From positions 1 through 40,496 of the forward strand of contig JAAVZL010000011.1 in assembly GCA_022791635.1 (NCBI GenBank): a DNA stretch of 40,496 bases. Direction: 5' to 3'. This DNA is from Lachnospiraceae bacterium (lineage in GTDB: Bacteria; Bacillota; Clostridia; Lachnospirales; Lachnospiraceae). A model generated the notes under the pieces. It had not been told where the DNA came from. It did no database searches and saw nothing but the letters and a program-made list of their open reading frames with translations. The first letter of the stretch is position 1. The number at the start of each line of letters is the position of its first letter. The translations under genes and the position numbers were made by a program. Of this stretch, positions 30,761 to 38,731 are shown one piece after another.

Positions 30761-32653
30761 TTACGCGTCCCCCACAACCAAAATTTTCTCAAGCTCCTCT
30801 ACCTCTCCGGTTTTTACAATCCGTACCTGCTCGGGCGCGGATACCAGGACAGCCGTGGTCAAATCGTAGCCCTCCGCCGCAATGGCCTCCATGTCAAATT
30901 CCAGCAAGCGATCTCCTGCCTTCACCTTTTCGCCGGCTTCCCGCAGTGGACAAAAATGCTTCCCCTGAAGCTCCACCGTATTGATTCCCACATGAATCAA
31001 TACTTCCGTTCCGCTCTCACTCACAAGCCCAATGGCATGCCGAGTATCAAAAAACATGGAAATCTCTCCGTCAAAAGGCGCTACCACCTGGCCCTTTGCA
31101 GGGATAATGCCCACGCCTGCTCCCAGCGCTCCGGAGGCAAAGGTTGCATCTGCAATCTCCGTATGAGGAATCACCCGGCCTTCCACCGGCGCATAAACGG
31201 CATTTGCTTCCGTCTCTACGGATACGGCCGGAGCCTCCTCAGTATTTTTCGGGCCTTCTTTGGCATCCTCTTCCGGATCCTTATATCCAAATACCCAGGT
31301 TAATGCGAAGGCTACCCCCGCCGCAATGAGAAACATTATGATATAGTTGATCGGATCGTGCAGACACAGCAGCAGACCGAAGATACCGGTAACGCCGGTT
31401 CCGGTTGCGCCAAGCCCTACGATGGACGCATACAGAGCTCCGCAGGCCCCGCCTACGGCGCCGCAGATAAAGGGCTTAAAGAAGCGTAAGTTTACACCAA
31501 AGATAGCCGGCTCCGTAATTCCCATAAAGCAGGACATCGCGGAAGGCACTGCCATGGACTTGGTTCTCTGATTCTTTGTCTTCAAGGCGACCGCCAGTGT
31601 GGCCGCGCCCTGTGCAATATTTGCGGCGGAGGCCAGAGGAAGCCAGTAGGTCATTCCATACAGCCCAAGCTGCCCCACATCAATAACCGTATACATATGA
31701 TGAACGCCCGCTACAACCGTGGTGGAATAAAGCCCTCCCATCAAAAAGCTTCCGATTCCCATGGGCAGGGCAATCAACTGCTGCACGCCGCCGATGATTC
31801 CGTTCTCAATGGCTACAAATACCGGTCCGATGACAGAGTAGGTCAGATAGCCTGTGGCAAACACGCTCACCAGCGGTGTCACAAAGAGGTCAAACATAGC
31901 AGGAACGATTTTATGCAGCTTCTTTTCAATCATACACATGACAAAGACTGCAATGATAACCGGAATCACATGCCCCTGGTAGCCCACCAGATCCACCTCA
32001 TACAGGCCGAACCATACCTTCTGGGTCTTAAGGACTCCCTGACTGGCAACCGTCCAGGCATTCTGCAGATCCGGGTGAATCATCAGCATACCGATGACCG
32101 CGCCCAGATAGGGATTTCCTCCGAAAACCTTCGCCGCACTGTAGGCAATCAAAATCGGCAGGAACACATAAGCCGTATTGGCAAACAGATTAGCAAATAC
32201 AAAGATGGAGCCGGAGGTATCAATGCTTAAAAATCCGTTATTTACCATAAAGTTTAGGGCTTCCATAATTCCCATCAGAAATCCGCTTGCCACAATGGCC
32301 GGAATAATAGGAACAAAGATATCCCCCAGAATTTTTATCGCCTGCTTGTAGAAGGGCTGCTTGGCCGCCGCTGCCGCCTTGGCATCCTCCTTGCTCGCCG
32401 CAGTCAGACCGGATACTGCCAGAAACTCGTCATACACCTTGTTGACGGTTCCCGTTCCCAGAATGATTTGAAGCTGTCCGGAAGCGCTGAATACCCCCTT
32501 AACGCCTTCAATCTCCTCCACTGCCTTGGCATCACATTTGGCATTGTCCGCCAGCACCAGGCGAAGCCGTGTTGCACAGTGAGCCGCGGAAATCAGATTC
32601 TCTCTTTTCCCGACTTTTTCGTAAATCGCTTCTGCCGTTTTTCTGTAGTCCAT
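30761..32653 (-). CDS. scrA: PTS beta-glucoside/sucrose-family transporter EIIBCA
   Basis: 630 residues. EIIB domain (about 1-85) with the phosphocysteine C26 in SAAHCATRLRLVL. EIIC (about 105-460) with about ten membrane segments (IFVPIIPAIVASGFLMGIME, YVFLPILIAYSAAKVFGG, HHMYTVIDVGQLGLYGMTYW, GITEPAIFGVNLRFFKP, the glucose-superfamily pattern). EIIA (about 485-625) with H554 in EVLIHVGINTVELQGKHF. Takes up and phosphorylates a disaccharide at the membrane; with scrB and the LacI regulator next to it, sucrose is the best guess. Ends 4 nt from the convergent kinase. Strong identity as family; substrate by context. Confidence 0.9.
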   Translation of the reverse strand: MDYRKTAEAIYEKVGKRENLISAAHCATRLRLVLADNAKCDAKAVEEIEGVKGVFSASGQLQIILGTGTVNKVYDEFLAVSGLTAASKEDAKAAAAAKQPFYKQAIKILGDIFVPIIPAIVASGFLMGIMEALNFMVNNGFLSIDTSGSIFVFANLFANTAYVFLPILIAYSAAKVFGGNPYLGAVIGMLMIHPDLQNAWTVASQGVLKTQKVWFGLYEVDLVGYQGHVIPVIIAVFVMCMIEKKLHKIVPAMFDLFVTPLVSVFATGYLTYSVIGPVFVAIENGIIGGVQQLIALPMGIGSFLMGGLYSTTVVAGVHHMYTVIDVGQLGLYGMTYWLPLASAANIAQGAATLAVALKTKNQRTKSMAVPSAMSCFMGITEPAIFGVNLRFFKPFICGAVGGACGALYASIVGLGATGTGVTGIFGLLLCLHDPINYIIMFLIAAGVAFALTWVFGYKDPEEDAKEGPKNTEEAPAVSVETEANAVYAPVEGRVIPHTEIADATFASGALGAGVGIIPAKGQVVAPFDGEISMFFDTRHAIGLVSESGTEVLIHVGINTVELQGKHFCPLREAGEKVKAGDRLLEFDMEAIAAEGYDLTTAVLVSAPEQVRIVKTGEVEELEKILVVGDA

Positions 32654-32699
32654 AACGTTCTCCTCTCCTTTTTAGACCCCATGGGTCATTTTATATTAA

Positions 32700-32737
32700 C
32701 TGCGGCCGGGTATCGTTCCGAGTCCGGCTGCCCGCAG
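32700..32737 (-). terminator. Intercistronic hairpin between scrB and scrA
   Basis: Minus strand: CTGCGGGCAGCCGG pairs with CCGGCCGCAG (32737-32724 with 32709-32700) across a 14-nt loop, starting directly after the scrB stop. A T/A-rich but not U-only stretch (TTAATATAAAATG) follows. It may partly terminate or protect the scrB end from RNase and so set the hydrolase/transporter ratio. Confidence 0.45.
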
Positions 32738-34168
32738 TCAATCTTCTTTTTCCGAGTGAAAATAGTAAACGCCTCTGCCGTCCTCCGACTTAAGCCGTAC
32801 GGAGTAAGAATACCCCTGAGGATAAAAACGGGTAGTAAATACATCCCTTCCTCCGTTTAAGAATACCTCCACACTGGACACATCCATCAAAATCCTGAGC
32901 TTTCTAAGCCCGCTCACCTCCCTGCCGCGAACCGTACGGCCCGCGCCAAGAACCGGATCGGTAAATTCCATCCAGAAGATTCCTTCTTCCTTGTTGTACC
33001 AAAGCTTCAAGCCCTCTGCCAGTAGGATGGTAAAGCTCCCTCCCCGGGTATAAAGTACAAGCTCGCAACAAGGCTCCACCATTCTCTCTAAGTACCCTTC
33101 CCAGGAACAAGAACAGTTCCACCAGTCCGAGAGCTCCTTCACAGGCCTTTGACAAAGAACCCCGCCTTCGATAGACAACTCCCTGGGGATTGTCATCATA
33201 TGCTGCCAGCCGTCCTCTGCCGTTGGGCTGGCATAAACCTCCTCCATGTCCGGAAGCCCCATCCATGCAATCTGGATTCTCCGCCCGTCCTCTGCAAGAA
33301 AGGTCTGAGGCGCATAGAAGTCAAAGCCTCCGTCCAGCTCCCGAAAGGCTCCCAGGGACGCTCCGGTGCGAAAATCTCCCTCAAGAAAACAGGTAACGCT
33401 CTGGTATAGGTTGGCATATTTTAAGCCCTCTGCCCTGACCCCCTGAGGGGAAATGCTCAATACAGTCCGGCCGTTCAGCTCATAGAGATCCGGGCATTCC
33501 CACATATAGCCGAAAGCCTCCTCCGTCTCAAACCGCCTTAAGAATTCCCACCTTTTCTTATCCTCTGAGGAAAAAAGCAGGGCCACTCCCTTGTCTTCCT
33601 TTGTCCTGGCCCCCTGGATCATATAGTAGGAGCCCTCCTGCTTCCACACCTTGGGATCCCGCACATGACAGGTTAAATCAGAAGGGTAATCCTTATTCTC
33701 CATGAGGACCTCCTTAGATTCCAGGGTTCTGCCATCCCTGCTGACGGCCAGCATCGTAGAGGATCTTCTTCCCGTATGAACAAAATCATGCGCGCCTGCT
33801 TCCTTTACATTTCCCGTGTAATACAGATACATACTCCCATCCTCTGTGAGGGAGGATCCGGAGTAAACTCCGTGGCAGTCCTCCGGCTGATCCGGCATCA
33901 TGGGCGCCCCCTCAAAGGTCCAGTGCAGCAGATCCCTGCTGGTGCAATGCCCCCAAAACTTTAATCCGCCTTTTACCTCAAAGGGCGAAAACTGATAAAA
34001 TACATGATAGATCCCCTGATATTGGCAAAGGCCGTTGGGATCATTGAGCCATCCAAAGGGCGGCGCTATATGAAGCTTCGGCCGCCAACGATTCTTTTCC
34101 CTGTTTCTGTCATAATGAAGCTGCTCTTCTTCAAGCAGCTGATTCCATAAACGATGAAGCGCATTCAT
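32738..34168 (-). CDS. scrB: Sucrose-6-phosphate hydrolase, GH32
   Basis: 476 residues, normal length. Cleaves sucrose-6-phosphate to glucose-6-phosphate and fructose in the cytosol. All three GH32 motifs: the nucleophile motif FGWLNDPNG (D43), the transition-state motif HVRDPKVW, and the acid/base motif YMWECPDLYEL (E in EC). The C-terminal beta-sandwich holds VSSVEVFLNGGRDVFTTRFY. Start ATG at 34168 with GAGAGGG. It lies between the regulator gene and the PTS gene on the same strand, with an operator and a cre-like site upstream. Identity certain as GH32; sugar by context. Confidence 0.95.
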   Translation of the reverse strand: MNALHRLWNQLLEEEQLHYDRNREKNRWRPKLHIAPPFGWLNDPNGLCQYQGIYHVFYQFSPFEVKGGLKFWGHCTSRDLLHWTFEGAPMMPDQPEDCHGVYSGSSLTEDGSMYLYYTGNVKEAGAHDFVHTGRRSSTMLAVSRDGRTLESKEVLMENKDYPSDLTCHVRDPKVWKQEGSYYMIQGARTKEDKGVALLFSSEDKKRWEFLRRFETEEAFGYMWECPDLYELNGRTVLSISPQGVRAEGLKYANLYQSVTCFLEGDFRTGASLGAFRELDGGFDFYAPQTFLAEDGRRIQIAWMGLPDMEEVYASPTAEDGWQHMMTIPRELSIEGGVLCQRPVKELSDWWNCSCSWEGYLERMVEPCCELVLYTRGGSFTILLAEGLKLWYNKEEGIFWMEFTDPVLGAGRTVRGREVSGLRKLRILMDVSSVEVFLNGGRDVFTTRFYPQGYSYSVRLKSEDGRGVYYFHSEKED

Positions 34169-34213
34169 AGGCCCTCTCTTTTCCTTTCAAACAGATTTAT
34201 CTCTACAGCGCAT

Positions 34214-34229
34214 AAGCTTTCGTTTGCAA
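34214..34229 (-). promoter_or_regulatory. Candidate cre (CcpA) site before scrB
   Basis: Minus-strand TTGCAAACGAAAGCTT matches the catabolite-responsive consensus WTGNNARCGNWWWCAW except at two positions. It lies between the operator and the scrB start, where CcpA would block transcription. Weak on its own. Confidence 0.4.
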
Positions 34230-34248
34230 TAACAGTAAGAACGGCTCC

Positions 34249-34280
34249 CCTCCTTTGTGAATACGTATTTACAAAGGAGG
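34249..34280. promoter_or_regulatory. Sucrose-regulator operator 1, before scrB
   Basis: A 32-bp palindrome with 15 of 16 paired positions, centred on TGTGAATAC/GTATTTACA with the central CG typical of LacI-family sites. Extended arms CCTCCTTTG/CAAAGGAGG are perfect. On the minus strand TTCACA near its end, 17 nt, TTACTG could be an overlapped promoter. The core matches the operator at 35305-35326. Confidence 0.75.
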
Positions 34281-34296
34281 AAAGAAAAAGGGCACA

Positions 34297-35292
34297 CTAC
34301 GCCCTTCTATAGTTGAAAACAGAGCTTTCCCTGGGGATCAGCTTTGCCTGCATGGGCCAGCCCTCCACATGTCTGTCCTCCGGCTGCTCAATCTTATGAA
34401 AAAGCAGCTCCATTGCCTTTACCGCCATGGCCTCGTTGGGCTGAGACACACTGGAAAGAGAGGGATACAGATATTCGCACATGTAGGTATTGTCAAAGCC
34501 CACCAATCCGGCCTGACCGGGGACCCCAATTCCCAATTTTTGAAGAATCCCCAATATTTGCAGGGCTCTCCGATCGTTATAAGCAAAAATTCCTGTCCGC
34601 CCCGGATATTTCTCCCAATGCTTTTTTATCTCCTTTTCGAGCACAGCCGGATCCTTAGTGGAGATTTTTGTAAACCGCTCTTCAAAAGCAGGATCAAGCT
34701 CTCCCAAAGCCCCCACAAAGCCCTGATACTTCTGATCCACCTCATTTCCAAAGAAAAGATAGCTGTCATAGCCCTCCTGGAAGAGGTGGCGTCCCACCTG
34801 CGCTCCGGCCTCCCAGTGATCCACATAAACGGAATCCAGCCCCCGGGCCTGCCTGGTAATTACAACTGCGGGAATATCAAGACTTCGGATAAGCGCCCTC
34901 CATCCGGCAGTCTCCTCCTGTACCGGAACAATCAGGAATCCGTCCACGCGGTAACGCTGAACCACCTCCAGGCACTCCTGCTCATGGCCCAAATCATAAT
35001 TGGTATTAAACAGAATCAGACTATAACCATTCTTTCTTGCCTCCTGCTCCAGGTATTTTACCAGGTCCGCGAAAAAGGCATTGGAGATGTCTGTCAAAAT
35101 CACCCCGATCAGGCGGGTTTTGCTCCCTGCCAGACTCTGGGCCATCATGTTAGGCTGATATCCGTGAGCCTTTGCACAGGCGATTACCCGTTCCCGCACC
35201 TCCGGATTTACTGCCTGGTTCCCATTTAACACCCGGGAAACTGTGGGTTGAGAAACTCCTGTCAGCCGGGCGATCTCCGTCATTGTAATCAT
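34297..35292 (-). CDS. scrR: LacI-family repressor of the sucrose locus
   Basis: 331 residues from ATG at 35292 (MITMTEIARLTGVSQPTVSR) behind GAGGAGAG; the longer frame to 35319 would start in the operator. The N-terminal helix-turn-helix and hinge helix (VSRVLNGNQAVNPEVRERVI, YQPNMMAQSLAG) occupy residues 1-60. A periplasmic-binding-protein type effector domain follows (TRLIGVILTDISNAFFADLV, YRVDGFLIVPVQ, GIFAYNDRRALQILGILQKL, GLVGFDNTYMCEYLYPSLSS). Two near-identical operators, one at its own promoter and one before scrB, indicate autoregulation and local control. Effector (sucrose, sucrose-6-P or fructose-P) is unknown. Confidence 0.92.
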   Translation of the reverse strand: MITMTEIARLTGVSQPTVSRVLNGNQAVNPEVRERVIACAKAHGYQPNMMAQSLAGSKTRLIGVILTDISNAFFADLVKYLEQEARKNGYSLILFNTNYDLGHEQECLEVVQRYRVDGFLIVPVQEETAGWRALIRSLDIPAVVITRQARGLDSVYVDHWEAGAQVGRHLFQEGYDSYLFFGNEVDQKYQGFVGALGELDPAFEERFTKISTKDPAVLEKEIKKHWEKYPGRTGIFAYNDRRALQILGILQKLGIGVPGQAGLVGFDNTYMCEYLYPSLSSVSQPNEAMAVKAMELLFHKIEQPEDRHVEGWPMQAKLIPRESSVFNYRRA

Positions 35293-35304
35293 GGCTCTCT
35301 CCTC

Positions 35305-35326
35305 TTTGTGAATACGCATTCACAAA
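35305..35326. promoter_or_regulatory. Sucrose-regulator operator 2, at the scrR promoter
   Basis: A 22-bp palindrome TTTGTGAATAC/GCATTCACAAA with one mismatch in the arms and central CG, about 10 nt downstream of the -10 box of scrR, covering the transcription start region. With operator 1 it gives the consensus TGTGAATACGTATTCACA. Confidence 0.8.
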
Positions 35327-35336
35327 ACCTAATATC

Positions 35337-35365
35337 ATAATACAAAACTATAACTCCTCTGTCAA
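35337..35365 (-). promoter_or_regulatory. scrR promoter
   Basis: Minus strand TTGACA (35365-35360), 17-nt spacer, TATTAT (35342-35337): perfect -35 and 5/6 -10 at ideal spacing, 45 nt before the start codon and just upstream of operator 2. Confidence 0.8.
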
Positions 35366-35435
35366 TTATACGATATTGACAAAAATAGAAGAGCATTATT
35401 GTGCACATTGCTAAACCGCCCACCAGCACCTTCCC

Positions 35436-35617
35436 GGGTCAGTCGCAAAATAGGACAGCAGCCATTTCCGATATCCAGTGTACGGCTGTTCGCGTACAGG
35501 CTGTCTGATATGGACGGAGATTGCCTTAGCAATGTCCGTACAGAGCAGACAGAATGTACGAGAACCGTCCGCACACCGGATATGGAAATGGCTGCTGTCC
35601 TATTTTGCGACTGACCC
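35436..35617. repeat. Long palindromic hairpin element, copy 4 (HD gene 3' end)
   Basis: A 182-nt element. Outer arms 35436-35469 and 35584-35617 are perfect complements over 34 nt (GGGTCAGTCGCAAAATAGGA and onward). The core runs from GATATCCAGTGTACGGCTGT to ACCGTCCGCACACCGGATAT, with nested CTGTCTG/CAGACAG and GATTGC/GCAATG stems. It begins 18 nt after the HD-domain gene stop (minus strand) and can terminate it; it also insulates the scrR promoter. Confidence 0.9.
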
Positions 35618-35635
35618 TCACAACTTATGTCTTTA

Positions 35636-36217
35636 TCACATTTTCACTTCCTCAGCCACCTGCTCCTCACAGGATCGCATAGCATCAATAGTCATGGAAA
35701 ACAGCTTGTCAAGCTCCCATCCCAGAGCCTCCGCTCCATCGCGGATCACCTCCCGGGAGCAGCCAGCCGCAAAGCGTTTGTCCTTAAACTTCTTTTTCAA
35801 ACTGGAAACCTCCATATCCATGACACTCTTTGAAGGGCGCATCCGGGCAGCGGCTCCGATTAATCCTGTAAGCTCATCTGTGGCAAAGAGCACCTTCTCC
35901 ATCTCATGCTCCGGCTTTACCTCCGACACCAGGCCATAGCCATGGCTGCACACCGCATGGATCAGCTCTTCCTCTGCGCCTCCCTCCTTTAGAAGCTCCG
36001 GCGCTTTCCGGCAGTGCTCTTCCGGATACTGTTCAAAATCAATGTCATGGAGAAGTCCTGCAATTCCCCAGAAATCCTCCTCCTCCCCATATCCAAGCTC
36101 CTTAGCATACCAGCGCATAACCCCCTCCACGGTCAGGGCATGCAGAATATGAAAGGGCTCCTGATTGTACTTCCTAAGCAGGGCCAAAGCCTGCTCTCTT
36201 GTCAAATTTGTCTTCAT
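35636..36217 (-). CDS. HD-domain hydrolase
   Basis: 193 residues from ATG at 36217, behind AGGAG. The metal-binding HD motif appears as FHILHALTVEGVM, then GIAGLLHDIDFEQYPEEHCR and IHAVCSHGYG, fitting the small HDIG/HD superfamily of phosphohydrolases (nucleotide or cyclic-nucleotide related). C-terminal residues 130-193 form a helical bundle. Substrate unknown. It lies 36 nt behind the TGS-kinase gene and may share its transcript. The hairpin element copy 4 follows. Confidence 0.88.
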   Translation of the reverse strand: MKTNLTREQALALLRKYNQEPFHILHALTVEGVMRWYAKELGYGEEEDFWGIAGLLHDIDFEQYPEEHCRKAPELLKEGGAEEELIHAVCSHGYGLVSEVKPEHEMEKVLFATDELTGLIGAAARMRPSKSVMDMEVSSLKKKFKDKRFAAGCSREVIRDGAEALGWELDKLFSMTIDAMRSCEEQVAEEVKM

Positions 36218-36253
36218 CTTAATCTCCTATTTTATTCCAGTCCCGCAATCTTT

Positions 36254-37912
36254 CTAAACCCGGAAGCAGCCGCCCCCGATAAACTCCCGCACCAGGGAAT
36301 TGTCCGGGATAAAGGAGCTGTCCACGCCCAGGAAATAATCCAGGAACTTTAAGAGCCGCTTGGCCTCCAGGTACTCCGGCTCCTGCCGCCCGATTCCAAA
36401 AAGCAACGGCTCCGCATACTGCTTCAGCACCGCCAGCTCATAGATCAGAGCAGAGTTGAACATGGCATCCGCCTCCTCCTGATAGGGGAAGATATTCTCA
36501 TCCTCTCCCCGCCGTACAGAGGGCCACATACTGATCGTCCGGGCCGCTCCCGAGCCTCTGGTCCGGGCATCCCGCACCATCCGGCGGATCAGGCGTCCGT
36601 CCGTGCTGGGAATCCGGTTGTGCTCATCCACATTGAGCTGGGTGAGAGCGCTGATGTAAATCTTAAACTTGCTCTCTCTGGGCAGGCTGTAGGAAAGCTT
36701 GTCATTCAGGCAGTGAATCCCCTCCAGCACCAAGATATCCTCATTTCCGAGGGTCATATAGTCTCCATGATACTCCTTTTTCCCAAGCTTAAAATTAAAG
36801 CGGGGAATCTCCACCGTCTTACCGGCCAGAAGCTCACTCATCTGCCGGTTGAAAAGCTCTGTGTCCACGGCGCCCAGACACTCAAAGTTATAGTTGCCGT
36901 CCTCATCCTTGGGGGTCAGCTCCCGCTCCACAAAGTAATTATCCACGGCAATGGGATGGGGACGCAGGCCCGCAGCCCGAAGCTGAATGGACAGCCGATG
37001 AGAGAAGGTCGTCTTTCCCGAGGAAGAAGGCCCTGCAATCATGATAAACTTCCGGCTCCTGTCTTCTGCAATGGTCCGGGCAATCTCTGCAATCTTCCGC
37101 TCCTGGAGCGCCTCCTGAGCCATCACCAGATCTTGCATGCCTCCCCTGGAAATACAGTCGTTCAGATCGCCTACCGTAGACACCTCCAGCATATCTCCCC
37201 AAGAAACGGATTCCTTCATCACCTGGAAAACCTTGTGCTGAGGCTTAAAGGGCGGCACGGTCTCAGGCTTGCTCTGAAGCGGAAATTGAATCACAAAGCC
37301 CACATCATACAAATAAAGCTCAAAATACTTCAGATAGCTGGTATCCGGCACCATATATCCATAGTAATAATCCTCAAAATTTCCCAGCTTGTAGATATTT
37401 ACCCGGGAAGCCCGGCGATAGCGGAACAGCTTCTCCTTGTCGTACATCTTATGGGTATGGAAAATGGCAAGAGCCTCGTCCGTATTCACATTCCTTTTTT
37501 CAATGGGCAGCTTGCGCTCTATAAGCTCCAGCATCTTCTCCTTAATCTTCTCCAGAAGCTCCTCGTTCAGCAAAAGATCTCCCTCCAGAGTACAGTAATA
37601 GCCGTTGCTCAAGGAATACTGTACCTGGGCCCGGTGTATCCGGTCATGGCCTATCACCTTATAGATGGCCTTCATCAAAAGCAGCGTCATACTCCGCCGG
37701 TAGGTCTGCTGACCGATAAAGGTGGCCGTGGTCAGAAACCGAAGCTCACAGTCTGCGGACAGCTTCTTTTCAAGCTCCTGGAGCCTGTGATCTACGGATA
37801 CCAGCACAATATCGTGAGGGTAATCCTTCTGATGCTCCCTGGCAATGGCCTGATACGTGGTTCCTTCCGGGTACTCATACACCTGTTCGTTAATTTTTAC
37901 CTTATAATCCAT
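36254..37912 (-). CDS. TGS-uridine kinase-like nucleoside kinase
   Basis: 552 residues. The N-terminal ~60 residues (KINEQVYEYPEGTTYQAIAR) are a TGS domain; residues 60-240 resemble the second domain (SAD-like) of threonyl-tRNA synthetase (TFIGQQTYRRSMTLLLMKAI, NVNTDEALAIFHTH). The C-terminal half is a uridine kinase/phosphoribulokinase P-loop domain: IMIAGPSSSGKTTFSHRLS near residue 294, PIAVDNYFVERELTPKDEDG, VLEGIHCLND, RIPSTDGRLIRRMVRDARTR. This fusion is known in Clostridia and annotated as uridine kinase or nucleoside kinase; its substrate is not settled. Start with AGGAGG. It is upstream of the HD gene. Confidence 0.9.
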   Translation of the reverse strand: MDYKVKINEQVYEYPEGTTYQAIAREHQKDYPHDIVLVSVDHRLQELEKKLSADCELRFLTTATFIGQQTYRRSMTLLLMKAIYKVIGHDRIHRAQVQYSLSNGYYCTLEGDLLLNEELLEKIKEKMLELIERKLPIEKRNVNTDEALAIFHTHKMYDKEKLFRYRRASRVNIYKLGNFEDYYYGYMVPDTSYLKYFELYLYDVGFVIQFPLQSKPETVPPFKPQHKVFQVMKESVSWGDMLEVSTVGDLNDCISRGGMQDLVMAQEALQERKIAEIARTIAEDRSRKFIMIAGPSSSGKTTFSHRLSIQLRAAGLRPHPIAVDNYFVERELTPKDEDGNYNFECLGAVDTELFNRQMSELLAGKTVEIPRFNFKLGKKEYHGDYMTLGNEDILVLEGIHCLNDKLSYSLPRESKFKIYISALTQLNVDEHNRIPSTDGRLIRRMVRDARTRGSGAARTISMWPSVRRGEDENIFPYQEEADAMFNSALIYELAVLKQYAEPLLFGIGRQEPEYLEAKRLLKFLDYFLGVDSSFIPDNSLVREFIGGGCFRV

Positions 37913-37957
37913 GCCCCATCCTCCTATTCCAGTTTTTATTGCAGTTTTGCAGCCTCC

Positions 37958-38731
37958 CTAAAGCACCGTAAAGGGCTGCCGCACTGCCTCTGTGTAAACC
38001 GTAAGCTTTGGGAAATTCGTCTCCACAAAGCCTTTCAGATCCTCAATGAAAATATGCTCAATCCCGTAATGCCCGGCGTCAATGATCGCCATGCCGCAGT
38101 CGTCCATATCAATTCCCGTATGGTGATCAATATCCCCTGTGATCAGCACATCCGCTCCCGCCAAAAAGGCCGGCTTTGCCATGCTTTTGCCTGCTCCCGG
38201 CGAGAGGGCGGCTATCCTTACTATCTTATTCAAGTCCCCGAAAACCTTTACGTTGGGAAGGTGAAAACGCTCCTTCACAAGCTCTGCGCATTCTTTCAGG
38301 GTCATAGGCGACGGCAGGCTTCCCACCCGTCCGATGCCCTCTCCGTCAAAGACCTCCTCCAGCACAAAGGGATCCCGCAAATCCAGACGGGAAGCCGCAA
38401 GCTCCGCCATTCCCATTACATCGTAATTGGTGTGCATGGCATAATAGGATACGTTTTCCCGGATCAGGCGAACCAGCCTCCGGCCCACATAATCATCTGT
38501 GGTCACGGACTTGATGCTGCCGAAAATCATGGGATGATGGGTCAGCAGAACATCCGCCCCTGCCTTTAATGCCCCGTCAATCGCAGCATCCGTAGCATCC
38601 AGAGCGATATATACCGTCCGGATCTCCTGCTCCCGATCTCCTGCAAGAAGTCCCACATTGTCCCAGTCGCAGGCATATACCTTCGGATACCGCTCCTCGA
38701 TTCTTTCAATCAGGTCCTGACATCTTATCAT
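37958..38731 (-). CDS. Nif3-like dinuclear metal center protein
   Basis: 257 residues from ATG at 38731 (MIRCQDLIERIEERYPKVYA), with GGGGGG upstream within the end of trmK (26-nt overlap); the longer frame to 38821 lies inside trmK. The motifs DWDNVGLLAGDREQEI, VLLTHHPMIFGSIK, MHTNYDVM, LITGDIDHHTG and DAGHYGIEHIF carry the His/Asp/Glu metal ligands. It lacks the PII-like insertion of YqfO-type homologues. Function in the GTP cyclohydrolase I type 2/NIF3 family is not well established. It belongs to the common Firmicutes rpoD-trmK-nif3 order. Confidence 0.92.
   Translation of the reverse strand: MIRCQDLIERIEERYPKVYACDWDNVGLLAGDREQEIRTVYIALDATDAAIDGALKAGADVLLTHHPMIFGSIKSVTTDDYVGRRLVRLIRENVSYYAMHTNYDVMGMAELAASRLDLRDPFVLEEVFDGEGIGRVGSLPSPMTLKECAELVKERFHLPNVKVFGDLNKIVRIAALSPGAGKSMAKPAFLAGADVLITGDIDHHTGIDMDDCGMAIIDAGHYGIEHIFIEDLKGFVETNFPKLTVYTEAVRQPFTVL

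Noticed and set aside
36620..38569. A 649-codon open frame on the plus strand opposite the TGS-kinase and nif3 genes
   Set aside because: It runs antisense across two well-supported genes with clear motifs, crosses their boundary, has no recognisable motif or ribosome site, and arises from codon bias on the minus strand.
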